The notes under the pieces were generated by a model. It made no database searches. It saw only the letters and a program-made list of their open reading frames with translations, and was not told where the DNA came from. From Spirochaetota bacterium (GTDB lineage Bacteria; Spirochaetota; Leptospiria; Turneriellales; Turneriellaceae), in NCBI GenBank assembly GCA_963205035.1, contig CAUJII010000090.1, forward strand, positions 1 to 5,027: a stretch of 5,027 bases of DNA, read 5' to 3'. The translations under genes were made by a program, and so were the position numbers. Positions 1 to 5,027 of the stretch are shown here, piece after piece (the stretch's first letter is position 1; the number at the start of each line of letters is the position of its first letter).

Positions 1-36
1 GGCAAAATTTCGCTTTCAATCCGCGACGCAGAGTGA
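1..36 (+). CDS. C-terminal tail of an S1-domain protein, possibly polynucleotide phosphorylase (5' end outside window)
   Basis: Reading from base 1 gives GKISLSIRDAE and then a TGA stop at 34-36. The G-(K/R)-(I/V)-S-L-S-(I/M)-(K/R) pattern is typical of the last beta strand of an S1 RNA-binding domain, as at the ends of PNPase, ribosomal protein S1 and other S1 proteins. The following gene is an M16 peptidase, and pnp followed by an M16 peptidase is a recurring bacterial gene order (for example the pnpA-mlpA region of Bacillus). That makes PNPase, the phosphorolytic 3'-5' exoribonuclease, the best guess. Only eleven residues are visible, so other S1 proteins are possible. The stop overlaps a GTG at 33-35 (GTGA), which would allow translational coupling to the peptidase gene. 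Confidence 0.5.
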   Translation, partial: GKISLSIRDAE

Positions 37-50
37 GGCGTCTTATCTCC

Positions 51-1409
51 ATGCCGTTCAAATTCAAAGCGACAAAAAACCCCGTCGAGCACCTGACTCT
101 CGACAACGGACTAACTATTCTCTTGGAGAATATCCCACACCGGACGAGCGCTACTGTGGGGCTTTGGTTGCCGATGGGGTCGCGCTTTGAGAAAAAAGAC
201 GAGGCGGGGTATTCCCACTTCGTCGAACACATGCTTTTTAAGGGAACGAAAAAGCGCGATTATACAGAAATCTCGCGTTCGATTGATCGCTTGGGCGGTC
301 ACATGAATGCCTCGACGAGCAAAGAAATTACCGATTATTACATCAGCTTGAGCGGCAGACACCTACCGATTGCGATAGATGTCTTGGCGGATATGTTTTA
401 CGATTCGCTCTTCGCGAAGAACGAGTTCGATTCAGAAAAAAAAGTTATCATCGAGGAACTCAAGATGACAGAAGATCAGCCCGACGATTTTCTGTTCGAT
501 TTATTCTTCGAAAGTCAGTTGGGAGATAACTCCCTCGGCAGGCCGGTCGGAGGTTATCCTTCAGGCATCATGCGTTCAACACGCGATAGGCTCCACAAGT
601 TTTATTGCACGCATTACGGCCCCGAAGGCGCAGTGCTTTCTCTTGCTGGTTCGCTTTTTTCATCGGCCAAAGAAAAGTCTACTCTCGTCGCTCAGATCCG
701 AAAGGCATTCGACCGCACCAACCACGCCCTCGCGGGGAAACCGGGCTATCGGCGTGCGGGTTTCACGGCGGCCGAATTTCAAACGCCGCGCAGCGTGAAG
801 CAACAGAATCTCAAACACCGCGCAAAAGATCTGGAGCAGATGAACTTTGTTATTTCTTTGCCTGGCCTAAAGACAGCTTTCAATCAAGACGCCGATCTGC
901 AAGTGCTCACGCATTATTTGGGCGGCACAATGTCGTCCAAACTTTTCACGGAGCTTAGAGAAAAAAAAGGTCTTTGCTATTCCGTCGGCACATTCCATTC
1001 GCAATTCTTGCACGAAGGCGTGTGGGGCATCTCGTGCGCCACCTCGCCAGAAAAATATGCGACGGCTGTCGAAACTGCGCTTCAAGAAGTATCGAAGCTC
1101 ACCCACGGCATCGAAGCGAACGAATTAGAAGAAAGCAAGTCGGGGCTCAAAGGCGGTATCGAGCTTGCGATGGAGAGTGCCCACCGCCGTGCGAGTTTCA
1201 ATGCGCGCTCGTGGCTCTATTACGGGGAGCACCCCGATTGGCATGATTACTTAACGCGGGTGGATCGTGTGACGCCAGAGACTTTTTCTGCGCAAATCAA
1301 GACTCTTTGGAAAAATACATCCCCCGGTGTCACAAGCTTGGGCCCGAAGATTAGTCCCACAATCGAAAAAAAATTAAAACAGTTAGTCCAAACCCCCGTT
1401 CTTTCTTAA
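51..1409 (+). CDS. M16 family zinc metallopeptidase (processing-peptidase type)
   Basis: This is a 452-residue protein from ATG 51, or 458 from GTG 33; the numbering here uses the longer form. It has the inverted zinc motif HFVEH (H62, E65, H66) and a distal glutamate E142 in VIIEELKMTEDQPDD, 75 residues after H66. That spacing fits the M16B group, which includes the beta subunit of mitochondrial processing peptidase and bacterial homologues. Family hallmarks also seen are LDNGLTILLE near the start, GGHMNASTSKEITDYY, and the C-terminal half-domain motif LFTELREKKGLCYSV, whose R309 and Y316 form the usual substrate-binding pair. The length suits a single-cassette enzyme that works as a dimer. 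No signal peptide or membrane segment is seen, so a cytoplasmic location is likely. Its substrate is unknown. ATG 51 has GAGG 12 nt upstream, while GTG 33 overlaps the preceding stop, so the start is uncertain. Confidence 0.93.
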   Translation: MPFKFKATKNPVEHLTLDNGLTILLENIPHRTSATVGLWLPMGSRFEKKDEAGYSHFVEHMLFKGTKKRDYTEISRSIDRLGGHMNASTSKEITDYYISLSGRHLPIAIDVLADMFYDSLFAKNEFDSEKKVIIEELKMTEDQPDDFLFDLFFESQLGDNSLGRPVGGYPSGIMRSTRDRLHKFYCTHYGPEGAVLSLAGSLFSSAKEKSTLVAQIRKAFDRTNHALAGKPGYRRAGFTAAEFQTPRSVKQQNLKHRAKDLEQMNFVISLPGLKTAFNQDADLQVLTHYLGGTMSSKLFTELREKKGLCYSVGTFHSQFLHEGVWGISCATSPEKYATAVETALQEVSKLTHGIEANELEESKSGLKGGIELAMESAHRRASFNARSWLYYGEHPDWHDYLTRVDRVTPETFSAQIKTLWKNTSPGVTSLGPKISPTIEKKLKQLVQTPVLS

Positions 1410-2015
1410 ACCACTGCGTGGGAATAATAACGGTAACGGTTTGCCCGTTTTTGCGGCGGAGATACGCCAACCCTTCGAGGTATCTTTGTAGAGGTCGTAT
1501 TCGTCTTGCTTTTTGGAAAGCATAAAGTTCCAGAACTCGAAATGTTTGTCGATGACATCTTGCTTGATGTCTTTGAGCCGCGTCAGGAGGGGACACTTGC
1601 CGCGAAATTCCTTCATAAAGATGAGAGCGATGAATACACCGTCTGAATCGATATACGGTTCGAGAGGGAATGTGCGGCAGCAGATCGAGCGGTTTTCGCG
1701 TTCGCAGTGTGCGATCCCCTTGCATTCGCAAAAGACGAGATGCGGCGTCTCGTCGTCTTTTTTCATTTTTTTATCGACATCGCTCTTGGGACGCCACCTC
1801 CGCCAAAGCTCCGTGCGGTGAGAGAGATACTTAAACTCTTCGCGGTAAAGCATCGGCACCGCGTTCTCGACGCTACAGCACAGCGGTTCTCCGCCGTTTG
1901 CCGGTGCGCACAATTTACCGCAATCGTAAGGGGTGAGGCTTTCGTCGAGAAGACCGTAGCAGTACTCGATTTCCTCTTGGGTCAAAACAATATTTTTACC
2001 GGGTTCTTCTTTCAT
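1383..2015 (-). CDS. Cysteine-rich putative metal-binding protein, YkgJ (zinc/iron-chelating) like
   Basis: This is a 210-residue protein without a signal peptide or membrane segment. It has eleven cysteines: C19, C32, C36, C46, C47, C96, C98, C104, C112, C113 and C141. The arrangement CxxxC, CC, then CxCKG, C, CCRTFPLEP resembles the YkgJ/UPF0153 zinc- or iron-chelating domain, where a CxxxC and CC lead into a later cysteine pair before an aromatic-Pro-x-x-Pro segment. The clustering supports a real metal or Fe-S binding protein, but the assignment rests on pattern only and no biochemical role can be given. Residues 82-88 are Lys/Asp rich. The start ATG lies 21 nt after the thrS stop on the same strand, so it is probably co-transcribed with thrS. 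No clear Shine-Dalgarno sequence precedes it. The last 27 nt overlap the 3' end of the convergent M16 gene. Confidence 0.75.
   Translation of the reverse strand: MKEEPGKNIVLTQEEIEYCYGLLDESLTPYDCGKLCAPANGGEPLCCSVENAVPMLYREEFKYLSHRTELWRRWRPKSDVDKKMKKDDETPHLVFCECKGIAHCERENRSICCRTFPLEPYIDSDGVFIALIFMKEFRGKCPLLTRLKDIKQDVIDKHFEFWNFMLSKKQDEYDLYKDTSKGWRISAAKTGKPLPLLFPRSGLRKNGGLD
1435..1452 (+). terminator. Weak candidate terminator behind the M16 gene
   Basis: AACGG (1435-1439) and CCGTT (1445-1449) pair as a 5-bp stem with a 5-nt loop, followed by a run that makes TTTTT at 1448-1452. It begins 26 nt after the peptidase stop, where a plus-strand terminator would be expected. It lies inside the 3' end of the convergent cysteine-rich gene. 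The stem is short, so it may be chance. Confidence 0.3.
1734..1772 (+). terminator. Terminator-like hairpin with T tract, antisense inside the cysteine-rich gene
   Basis: GACGAGA (1734-1740) pairs perfectly with TCTCGTC (1748-1754). A T-G wobble and a G-C pair extend this to a 9-bp stem closed by a 3-nt loop (CGG, 1744-1746... within 1743-1746). After GTC come TTTTTT at 1758-1763 and TTTTTTT at 1766-1772. On the plus strand this has the shape of an intrinsic terminator, although the T tract starts 3 nt after the stem. It lies 325 nt beyond the M16 stop and could stop read-through from that gene. On the minus strand the same bases encode KK-M-KK-DDETPHLV of the cysteine-rich protein, so the A/T tract may simply reflect AAA lysine codons. 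Confidence 0.4.
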
Positions 2016-2036
2016 TAAGCGCAGAGAATTGCCGTC

Positions 2037-4076
2037 TTATTTCTTGCTATCTGTGCCTTGCGTCGCGGACGGTTTTGCTATCTCAGTAATTTTCTTTGTC
2101 CGGATTTCTTCTTTTACAGTTTTCATAAATTCTTCTTGCGAAAATTCCTTTTGCTCTCCGGTAAAATAATTGCGTGCGTTTATAATTTTCCCAGCCACTT
2201 CTTTGTCGCCGATGACGAGCATATAAGGCACCTTCATCTTTTCCGCGTTACGGATACGCTTGCCCAAACTTTCTTCGGGTTCTTCAACGTGTACACGGAT
2301 ACCCGCATCCTTTAGCGTCGTCTTGAGCGTAAAGGCGTAATCTAAGTGCGCTTGGCCCACAGGCAGAATCCGCACTTGTTCAGGCGCAAGCCATACGGGG
2401 AAAGCCCCCGCAAAGTGCTCGATGAGAAAACCGACAAAACGCTCGTGTGTTCCTAAAGGAGAGCGATGGATGCAAACGGGTCTTTTGATCTGCCCATCGC
2501 TATCGACATACTTCAAGTCGAATTTCATCGGCATGAAAAGATCGAGCTGGCAAGTCGACGAGGTGAACTCGCGCCCAATCGAGCTCTTAATTTGGAAATC
2601 CATCTTGGGCCCATAGAAAGCCGCGCCATCGTTTTCGACAATAAATTCGACGCCCGATTCTTCCATCGCTTGGCGCGTAAGCGCTTCGGCTTTATCCCAC
2701 ATCGCGGCGTCGCCGTGGTATTTTTTATTCGTAGGGTTTCTGAGCGACAAGACCATGTGATAGTCTTTGATGTCGAGAGCCTTGTAATAATACTCGTGGA
2801 GGCGAATCACCGCCTTGAACTCTTCGACGGCTTGCTCTTGTGTGCAATAGATGTGCGCATCGTTCATCTGCATCGCCCGCACACGCATGAGTCCCATGAG
2901 AGCGCCCGAATCTTCGTACCGGTGGCAGGTTCCGTATTCGGCAAGACGCAGCGGGAGCTCGCGGTAGCTGCGCGGGCGGTGGCCAAAAATCGTGTGGTGG
3001 AACGGGCAGTTCATCGGCTTGATATAATAGTTCTCGTTATCCATCTGCATCGGCGGGAACATACTATCCATGTAATGCGGCAGATGCTCGCTCGTGAAGA
3101 AAAGCTTTTCTTTCGTCACAACAGGCGTCGTCACGCGCTCGTAGCCGTTCGCAGCTTCTGTCGTCTTGGCCCAGTTTTCTAATTCTTCTTTAATAACGTT
3201 CCCACGCGGCAGCCACAAGATGAGCCCCGGGCCAATATCTTCGCTCGTCGTGAAAAGTTCGAGATCGTTTCCGAGCCGTCGGTGGTCGCGTTTCTTCGCT
3301 TCTTCAAGACGCTTGAAATAGTCTGCCAGGAGCTTCTTATCGGGAAAGCTGACGGCATAGATACGTTGAAGCATTGCATTGTCGGATTTACCCCCGATAT
3401 ACGCTCCAGCGACAGTGGTGAGTTTAAAGACACCCAGCTTGCCGGTAGATGGGACGTGCGGGCCACGGCAGAGATCCGCAAACTCGCCCTGCTCATAGAT
3501 ACTTATTTCCGCATCTGCGGCGAGCTTTTCGATGATGCCGACTTTCAAGTCTTCGCCCATGCCTCGAAATTTTTGGACTGCCGCGCTGCGTTCCATAACC
3601 AACCGCTTGACGGCGTGGTTTTCGCGAACGATTTTTTGTATCTCTGCTTCAATTTTCTCGAAAGCCTCTTCGGTAATTTTTTCTTCGAGGAGCACGTCGT
3701 AGAAAAAATATCCGGGGCCGTTCTTGACGACAGGCCCGTCTTCGAGTTGTATCTTGGGATAAAGCCGCTTGAGCGCCTGCGCCAGAGCGTGCGCACTCGA
3801 ATGCCAAAAGATTTCTTTGCCCGCCTCGTCTTCGAAGGTGAGAACTGTCGCAATGATTGCGGTGGTTCTACTCGCTTCGACGGCGCTCAGCGCAAGCCGC
3901 TCACCCGTCGCGTCTACTGCGACCGAAAGCGGTCGGTTCAAGTCATAGCTTTTTTTATCGACTTCGACGCCGAGCGCGGTCTTGCGCTTTTGGGGAGCGA
4001 GCGTCTCGACAACGTCTGCAAAGGTCGTCTCGCGGGGGAAATCCCCCTTCGCGTCGCCGATTTGAACTTGAACCAT
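2037..4076 (-). CDS. thrS: Threonyl-tRNA synthetase
   Basis: This class II synthetase charges tRNA-Thr with threonine in the cytoplasm. From ATG 4076 it has 679 residues (E. coli 642). In order, it has an N-terminal TGS-like domain (about 1-85), an editing domain with HSSAH (H92, H96) and DLCRGPH (C203, H207), and a catalytic core (about 265-565). The core carries the zinc ligands C357 (MNCPFH), H408 (NDAHIY) and H537 (CIHRSPLG), motif 2 arginine R386 (HRYEDSG), and motif 3 around GTHERFVGFLIEHFAG. The anticodon-binding domain follows (about 567-660) and ends in a Lys-rich tail. Spacing between the first two zinc ligands is 51, as in E. coli. Oddities are an insertion of roughly 20 residues before the editing domain, GAYIGG where GAYWRG is usual, and Met404 where E. 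coli has Gln381. A TTG start at 4133 would add 19 residues that do not look like TGS sequence, so ATG 4076 is preferred. No clear Shine-Dalgarno is seen. Confidence 0.97.
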   Translation of the reverse strand: MVQVQIGDAKGDFPRETTFADVVETLAPQKRKTALGVEVDKKSYDLNRPLSVAVDATGERLALSAVEASRTTAIIATVLTFEDEAGKEIFWHSSAHALAQALKRLYPKIQLEDGPVVKNGPGYFFYDVLLEEKITEEAFEKIEAEIQKIVRENHAVKRLVMERSAAVQKFRGMGEDLKVGIIEKLAADAEISIYEQGEFADLCRGPHVPSTGKLGVFKLTTVAGAYIGGKSDNAMLQRIYAVSFPDKKLLADYFKRLEEAKKRDHRRLGNDLELFTTSEDIGPGLILWLPRGNVIKEELENWAKTTEAANGYERVTTPVVTKEKLFFTSEHLPHYMDSMFPPMQMDNENYYIKPMNCPFHHTIFGHRPRSYRELPLRLAEYGTCHRYEDSGALMGLMRVRAMQMNDAHIYCTQEQAVEEFKAVIRLHEYYYKALDIKDYHMVLSLRNPTNKKYHGDAAMWDKAEALTRQAMEESGVEFIVENDGAAFYGPKMDFQIKSSIGREFTSSTCQLDLFMPMKFDLKYVDSDGQIKRPVCIHRSPLGTHERFVGFLIEHFAGAFPVWLAPEQVRILPVGQAHLDYAFTLKTTLKDAGIRVHVEEPEESLGKRIRNAEKMKVPYMLVIGDKEVAGKIINARNYFTGEQKEFSQEEFMKTVKEEIRTKKITEIAKPSATQGTDSKK

Positions 4077-4252
4077 GGGTGCAAGAGCAGAGAGTGCGAT
4101 ACGCCATAAAGCTCTTTCAGTTGAGCCACCCAAACCGCGACTGACTTTCTGAAAATGATTGGAAGTGTTGCTACAACTCGCGCGCGCAGCTCACGCTCCA
4201 GCTCGAAACTGAATACTCCTTGACGGGGTGTTACGAAATGTAACAAGTGCCC
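4077..4252. promoter_or_regulatory. Divergent intergenic region between thrS and the thioesterase gene
   Basis: These 176 nt separate two divergent starts and should hold promoters for both strands. I see no confident sigma-70 pair. On the plus strand, TTGACG at 4220-4225 resembles a -35 box, but the best -10 (TAACAA, 4241-4246, 15-nt spacer) is poor and falls on the thioesterase start. On the minus strand, TTGTAG (complement of 4171-4176) is a weak -35 for thrS. There is a short alternating CG tract at 4179-4187 and a small GTTG-CTA-CAAC inverted repeat at 4167-4177. No T-box features were recognised. The thrS frame stays open up to a TGA at 4191-4193, with only a TTG (4133) as an alternative start. 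Confidence 0.4.
4229..4245. promoter_or_regulatory. Palindrome TGTTAC-N5-GTAACA, candidate operator or leader hairpin
   Basis: TGTTAC (4229-4234) and GTAACA (4240-4245) are a perfect 6-bp inverted repeat around GAAAT, 17 bp in all, ending 7 nt before ATG 4253. The size and symmetry fit a site for a dimeric helix-turn-helix repressor. In RNA it could instead form a small hairpin hiding the start region. I cannot name a regulator. The in-frame TAA at 4241-4243 lies within the right arm and limits how far upstream the thioesterase can start. Confidence 0.4.
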
Positions 4253-4663
4253 ATGAAGGTACTGAGAAAGCAAAAAAACCTGAGCTTCGGTACCAGCCCA
4301 GATAACGAGCAGGGCCTCAAGCTCGATTTACGCTTCGACGAAGATACTAAAACAGCTTACGGTGAAATAGTGTTGCCAGTGCATTTTCAAGGCAACCAGC
4401 CCGAGTGCGTCCACCCCGGCATCATTGGCGTCATGCTCGACGAAGTGATGATGAAAATCAACCAAGCGCTCAATTTGAATGTCACGACGGGTGAAGTGAC
4501 CATTCGCTATTTGCAGCTCGCAAGAGTAAACGAGCCGCTTTATCTGCGCGGATATTTTGTGAAAAAAAATAAGCGTGTGATTGAGAATCGCGCCGAGCTC
4601 GAAGACGACATTGGAAAAATTGTCGCTCGTGGCAAAGGCAAGTACATCGAACAAGATTTGTAA
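4253..4663 (+). CDS. PaaI-type (hotdog-fold) acyl-CoA thioesterase family protein
   Basis: This is a 136-residue protein from ATG 4253, a normal length for a single hotdog domain. GLKLDLRF at 21-28 leads into H44-F-Q-G and then CVHPGIIGVMLDEVM (H54, G56, D63, E64). This matches the H-x-G ... HGG-I-x-x-x-L-D-E-x-M signature of PaaI-like thioesterases, with HPG in place of HGG. The strand-rich second half, ending in GKIVARGKGKYIE, matches the family's usual A-x-G-x-G-x-(Y/F) close. Relatives hydrolyse acyl- or aryl-CoA thioesters, usually as dimers or tetramers in the cytoplasm, but the substrate here is unknown. Many relatives begin with a CxxCG stretch before GLKL; here the equivalent NLSFGTSPDNEQ lacks cysteines. 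GTG 4247 is an alternative start two codons upstream. No Shine-Dalgarno is evident. The gene diverges from thrS and converges on uvrB. Confidence 0.85.
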   Translation: MKVLRKQKNLSFGTSPDNEQGLKLDLRFDEDTKTAYGEIVLPVHFQGNQPECVHPGIIGVMLDEVMMKINQALNLNVTTGEVTIRYLQLARVNEPLYLRGYFVKKNKRVIENRAELEDDIGKIVARGKGKYIEQDL

Positions 4664-4670
4664 GCGGTTG

Positions 4671-4684
4671 CGCACCCGCGTGCG
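4671..4684. repeat. Short GC-rich inverted repeat between convergent genes
   Basis: CGCAC (4671-4675) and GTGCG (4680-4684) form a perfect 5-bp stem with loop CCGC, in the 34-nt gap between the thioesterase and uvrB stops. It could be a weak transcription barrier for uvrB on the minus strand, but no T tract follows on that strand. Confidence 0.25.
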
Positions 4685-4686
4685 AG

Positions 4687-4720
4687 GAAGACGGGGCTTA
4701 TTCCGCCTCGTCTTCTTTCT
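4687..4720 (+). terminator. Intrinsic terminator of the thioesterase gene, overlapping the uvrB 3' end
   Basis: GAAGACGGGGC (4687-4697) pairs with GCCTCGTCTTC (4705-4715) as an 11-bp stem with one G-U wobble and the 7-nt loop TTATTCC. It is followed directly by the T-rich stretch TTTCTTTCTTCTT. It starts 23 nt after the thioesterase stop and reads as a plus-strand terminator. The uvrB stop codon (TAA, complement of 4698-4700) sits in the loop and the right arm encodes the last uvrB residues. No T run follows on the minus side, so it probably serves only the plus strand. Confidence 0.6.
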
Positions 4721-5027
4721 TCTTCAATAAATCGCGCAGTGTCGCCGCTCTTTCAAAGTCGAGCTTTTTCGCAGCGTCGAACATCGCCTTCTCGACGGCT
4801 TTTTTCCAAGCGTCTTGCGACTTGAATTTCTTTCGCGCAAACTCGTGCAAGTTTTCTTCAATCCGTTTCCACTGGTCTTCTTCGATGAGTCGCTCGCGTT
4901 CGACAAAGTCTTTGATTTCTTTTTGAATCGTCTGCGGAGTAATTCCATTTGCGCGATTAAATTCTTCTTGCAACTTTCTTCGCCGTGTCGTTTCGTCGAT
5001 AGCGCTCTGCATCGAGTCGGTTATTTT
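4698..5027 (-). CDS. uvrB: UvrABC excinuclease subunit B, C-terminal part (5' end outside window)
   Basis: The open frame enters at the right edge as KITDSMQSAIDETTRRR, matching the conserved UvrB segment ADxxTxSMxxAIxETxRRR near the end of its second helicase domain. FNRANGITPQTIQKEI follows, as in UvrB (HGITPxTIxKxI). After a charged helical linker comes the C-terminal UVR domain, with AAKKLDFERAATLRDLL matching the UVR consensus (A)A-x-x-L-(D/E)-F-E-x-A-A-x-(L/I)-R-D. In nucleotide excision repair UvrB verifies the lesion delivered by UvrA, and its UVR domain contacts UvrC. About 109 C-terminal residues are visible; the ATPase and damage-binding parts are outside the window. The internal ATG at 5012 is not the start, since the conserved sequence continues upstream of it. 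The last residues are Lys/Glu rich and their codons form half of the opposite-strand terminator. Confidence 0.95.
   Translation of the reverse strand, partial: KITDSMQSAIDETTRRRKLQEEFNRANGITPQTIQKEIKDFVERERLIEEDQWKRIEENLHEFARKKFKSQDAWKKAVEKAMFDAAKKLDFERAATLRDLLKKKEDEAE

Noticed and set aside
1367..1380. A/T homopolymer stretch near the M16 3' end as a minus-strand terminator for the cysteine-rich gene
   Set aside because: On the minus strand it gives a long T run after the stop, but I could not find a GC-rich stem just before it, so it is not an intrinsic terminator by structure.
1351..1731. Second minus-strand frame (126 codons) overlapping the cysteine-rich gene
   Set aside because: It is a shifted reading of the same region. 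The cysteine-rich frame has the coherent motif pattern and the good position behind thrS.
2466..3182. Long plus-strand open frame (238 codons) opposite thrS
   Set aside because: It is antisense to the best-conserved part of thrS, including the zinc ligands and motifs 2 and 3, and its product shows no recognisable domain.
3282..4109. Long plus-strand open frame (275 codons) opposite the thrS N-terminal half
   Set aside because: It covers the TGS and editing domains of thrS in antisense. Its translation has no family features, and long antisense frames are common opposite genes of this base composition.
4131..4133. TTG 4133 as the thrS start
   Set aside because: It would add 19 residues before the natural TGS-like beginning (MVQVQIGD), lacks a Shine-Dalgarno, and uses a rare start codon.
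3938..4273. Minus-strand open frame of 111 codons spanning the thrS start and the intergenic region
   Set aside because: It overlaps the thrS N terminus in another frame, crosses the palindrome and the thioesterase start, and its product resembles nothing known. I considered it as an explanation for the 176-nt gap but found no start signal or domain.
1..5027. Defence island, mobile element, CRISPR, toxin-antitoxin or biosynthetic cluster
   Set aside because: All supported genes are housekeeping or common families, and I found no long direct or terminal repeats, integrase, transposase or repeat-spacer pattern on either strand.

Overview
The window looks like ordinary chromosomal DNA from a bacterium of intermediate GC content. 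It is densely packed with housekeeping genes and uses the standard code. The gene set is a processing-type M16 zinc peptidase, threonyl-tRNA synthetase (thrS), a PaaI-type thioesterase and the excinuclease subunit uvrB, plus a cysteine-rich putative metal-binding protein. I see no transposase, phage gene, CRISPR array, tRNA or rRNA. The taxon cannot be fixed from the sequence. The M16 and ThrRS types, and the poor Shine-Dalgarno matches at every start, would fit a Gram-negative lineage such as the Leptospira/Turneriella-like spirochaetes, but that is only a guess.

Layout. Bases 1-36 are the last eleven codons and stop of a plus-strand gene. Its end resembles the tail of an S1 RNA-binding domain, possibly polynucleotide phosphorylase, which often precedes an M16 peptidase. 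The M16 peptidase follows on the plus strand (ATG 51, or GTG 33 overlapping the upstream stop as GTGA) and ends at 1409. Its 3' end overlaps by 27 nt the convergent 3' end of the cysteine-rich gene (minus, 2015 to 1383). That gene lies 21 nt behind thrS (minus, 4076 to 2037), so the two probably form one transcript. A non-coding region of about 176 nt (4077-4252) separates thrS from the divergent thioesterase gene (plus, 4253-4663) and contains a 17-bp palindrome, TGTTAC-N5-GTAACA. The thioesterase gene converges on the 3' end of uvrB (minus), which runs off the right edge. A strong terminator-like hairpin lies across the uvrB stop codon.

How the genes relate. They do not form one pathway. 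The first two look like an RNA-decay/M16 operon, thrS serves translation, uvrB serves nucleotide excision repair, and the thioesterase and cysteine-rich protein have unknown substrates. I did not find a convincing undescribed system. The points most worth checking are the cysteine pattern of the protein behind thrS, an altered threonine-site loop in ThrRS, the palindrome at the thioesterase start, and two terminator-like hairpins that lie inside or across genes on the opposite strand.
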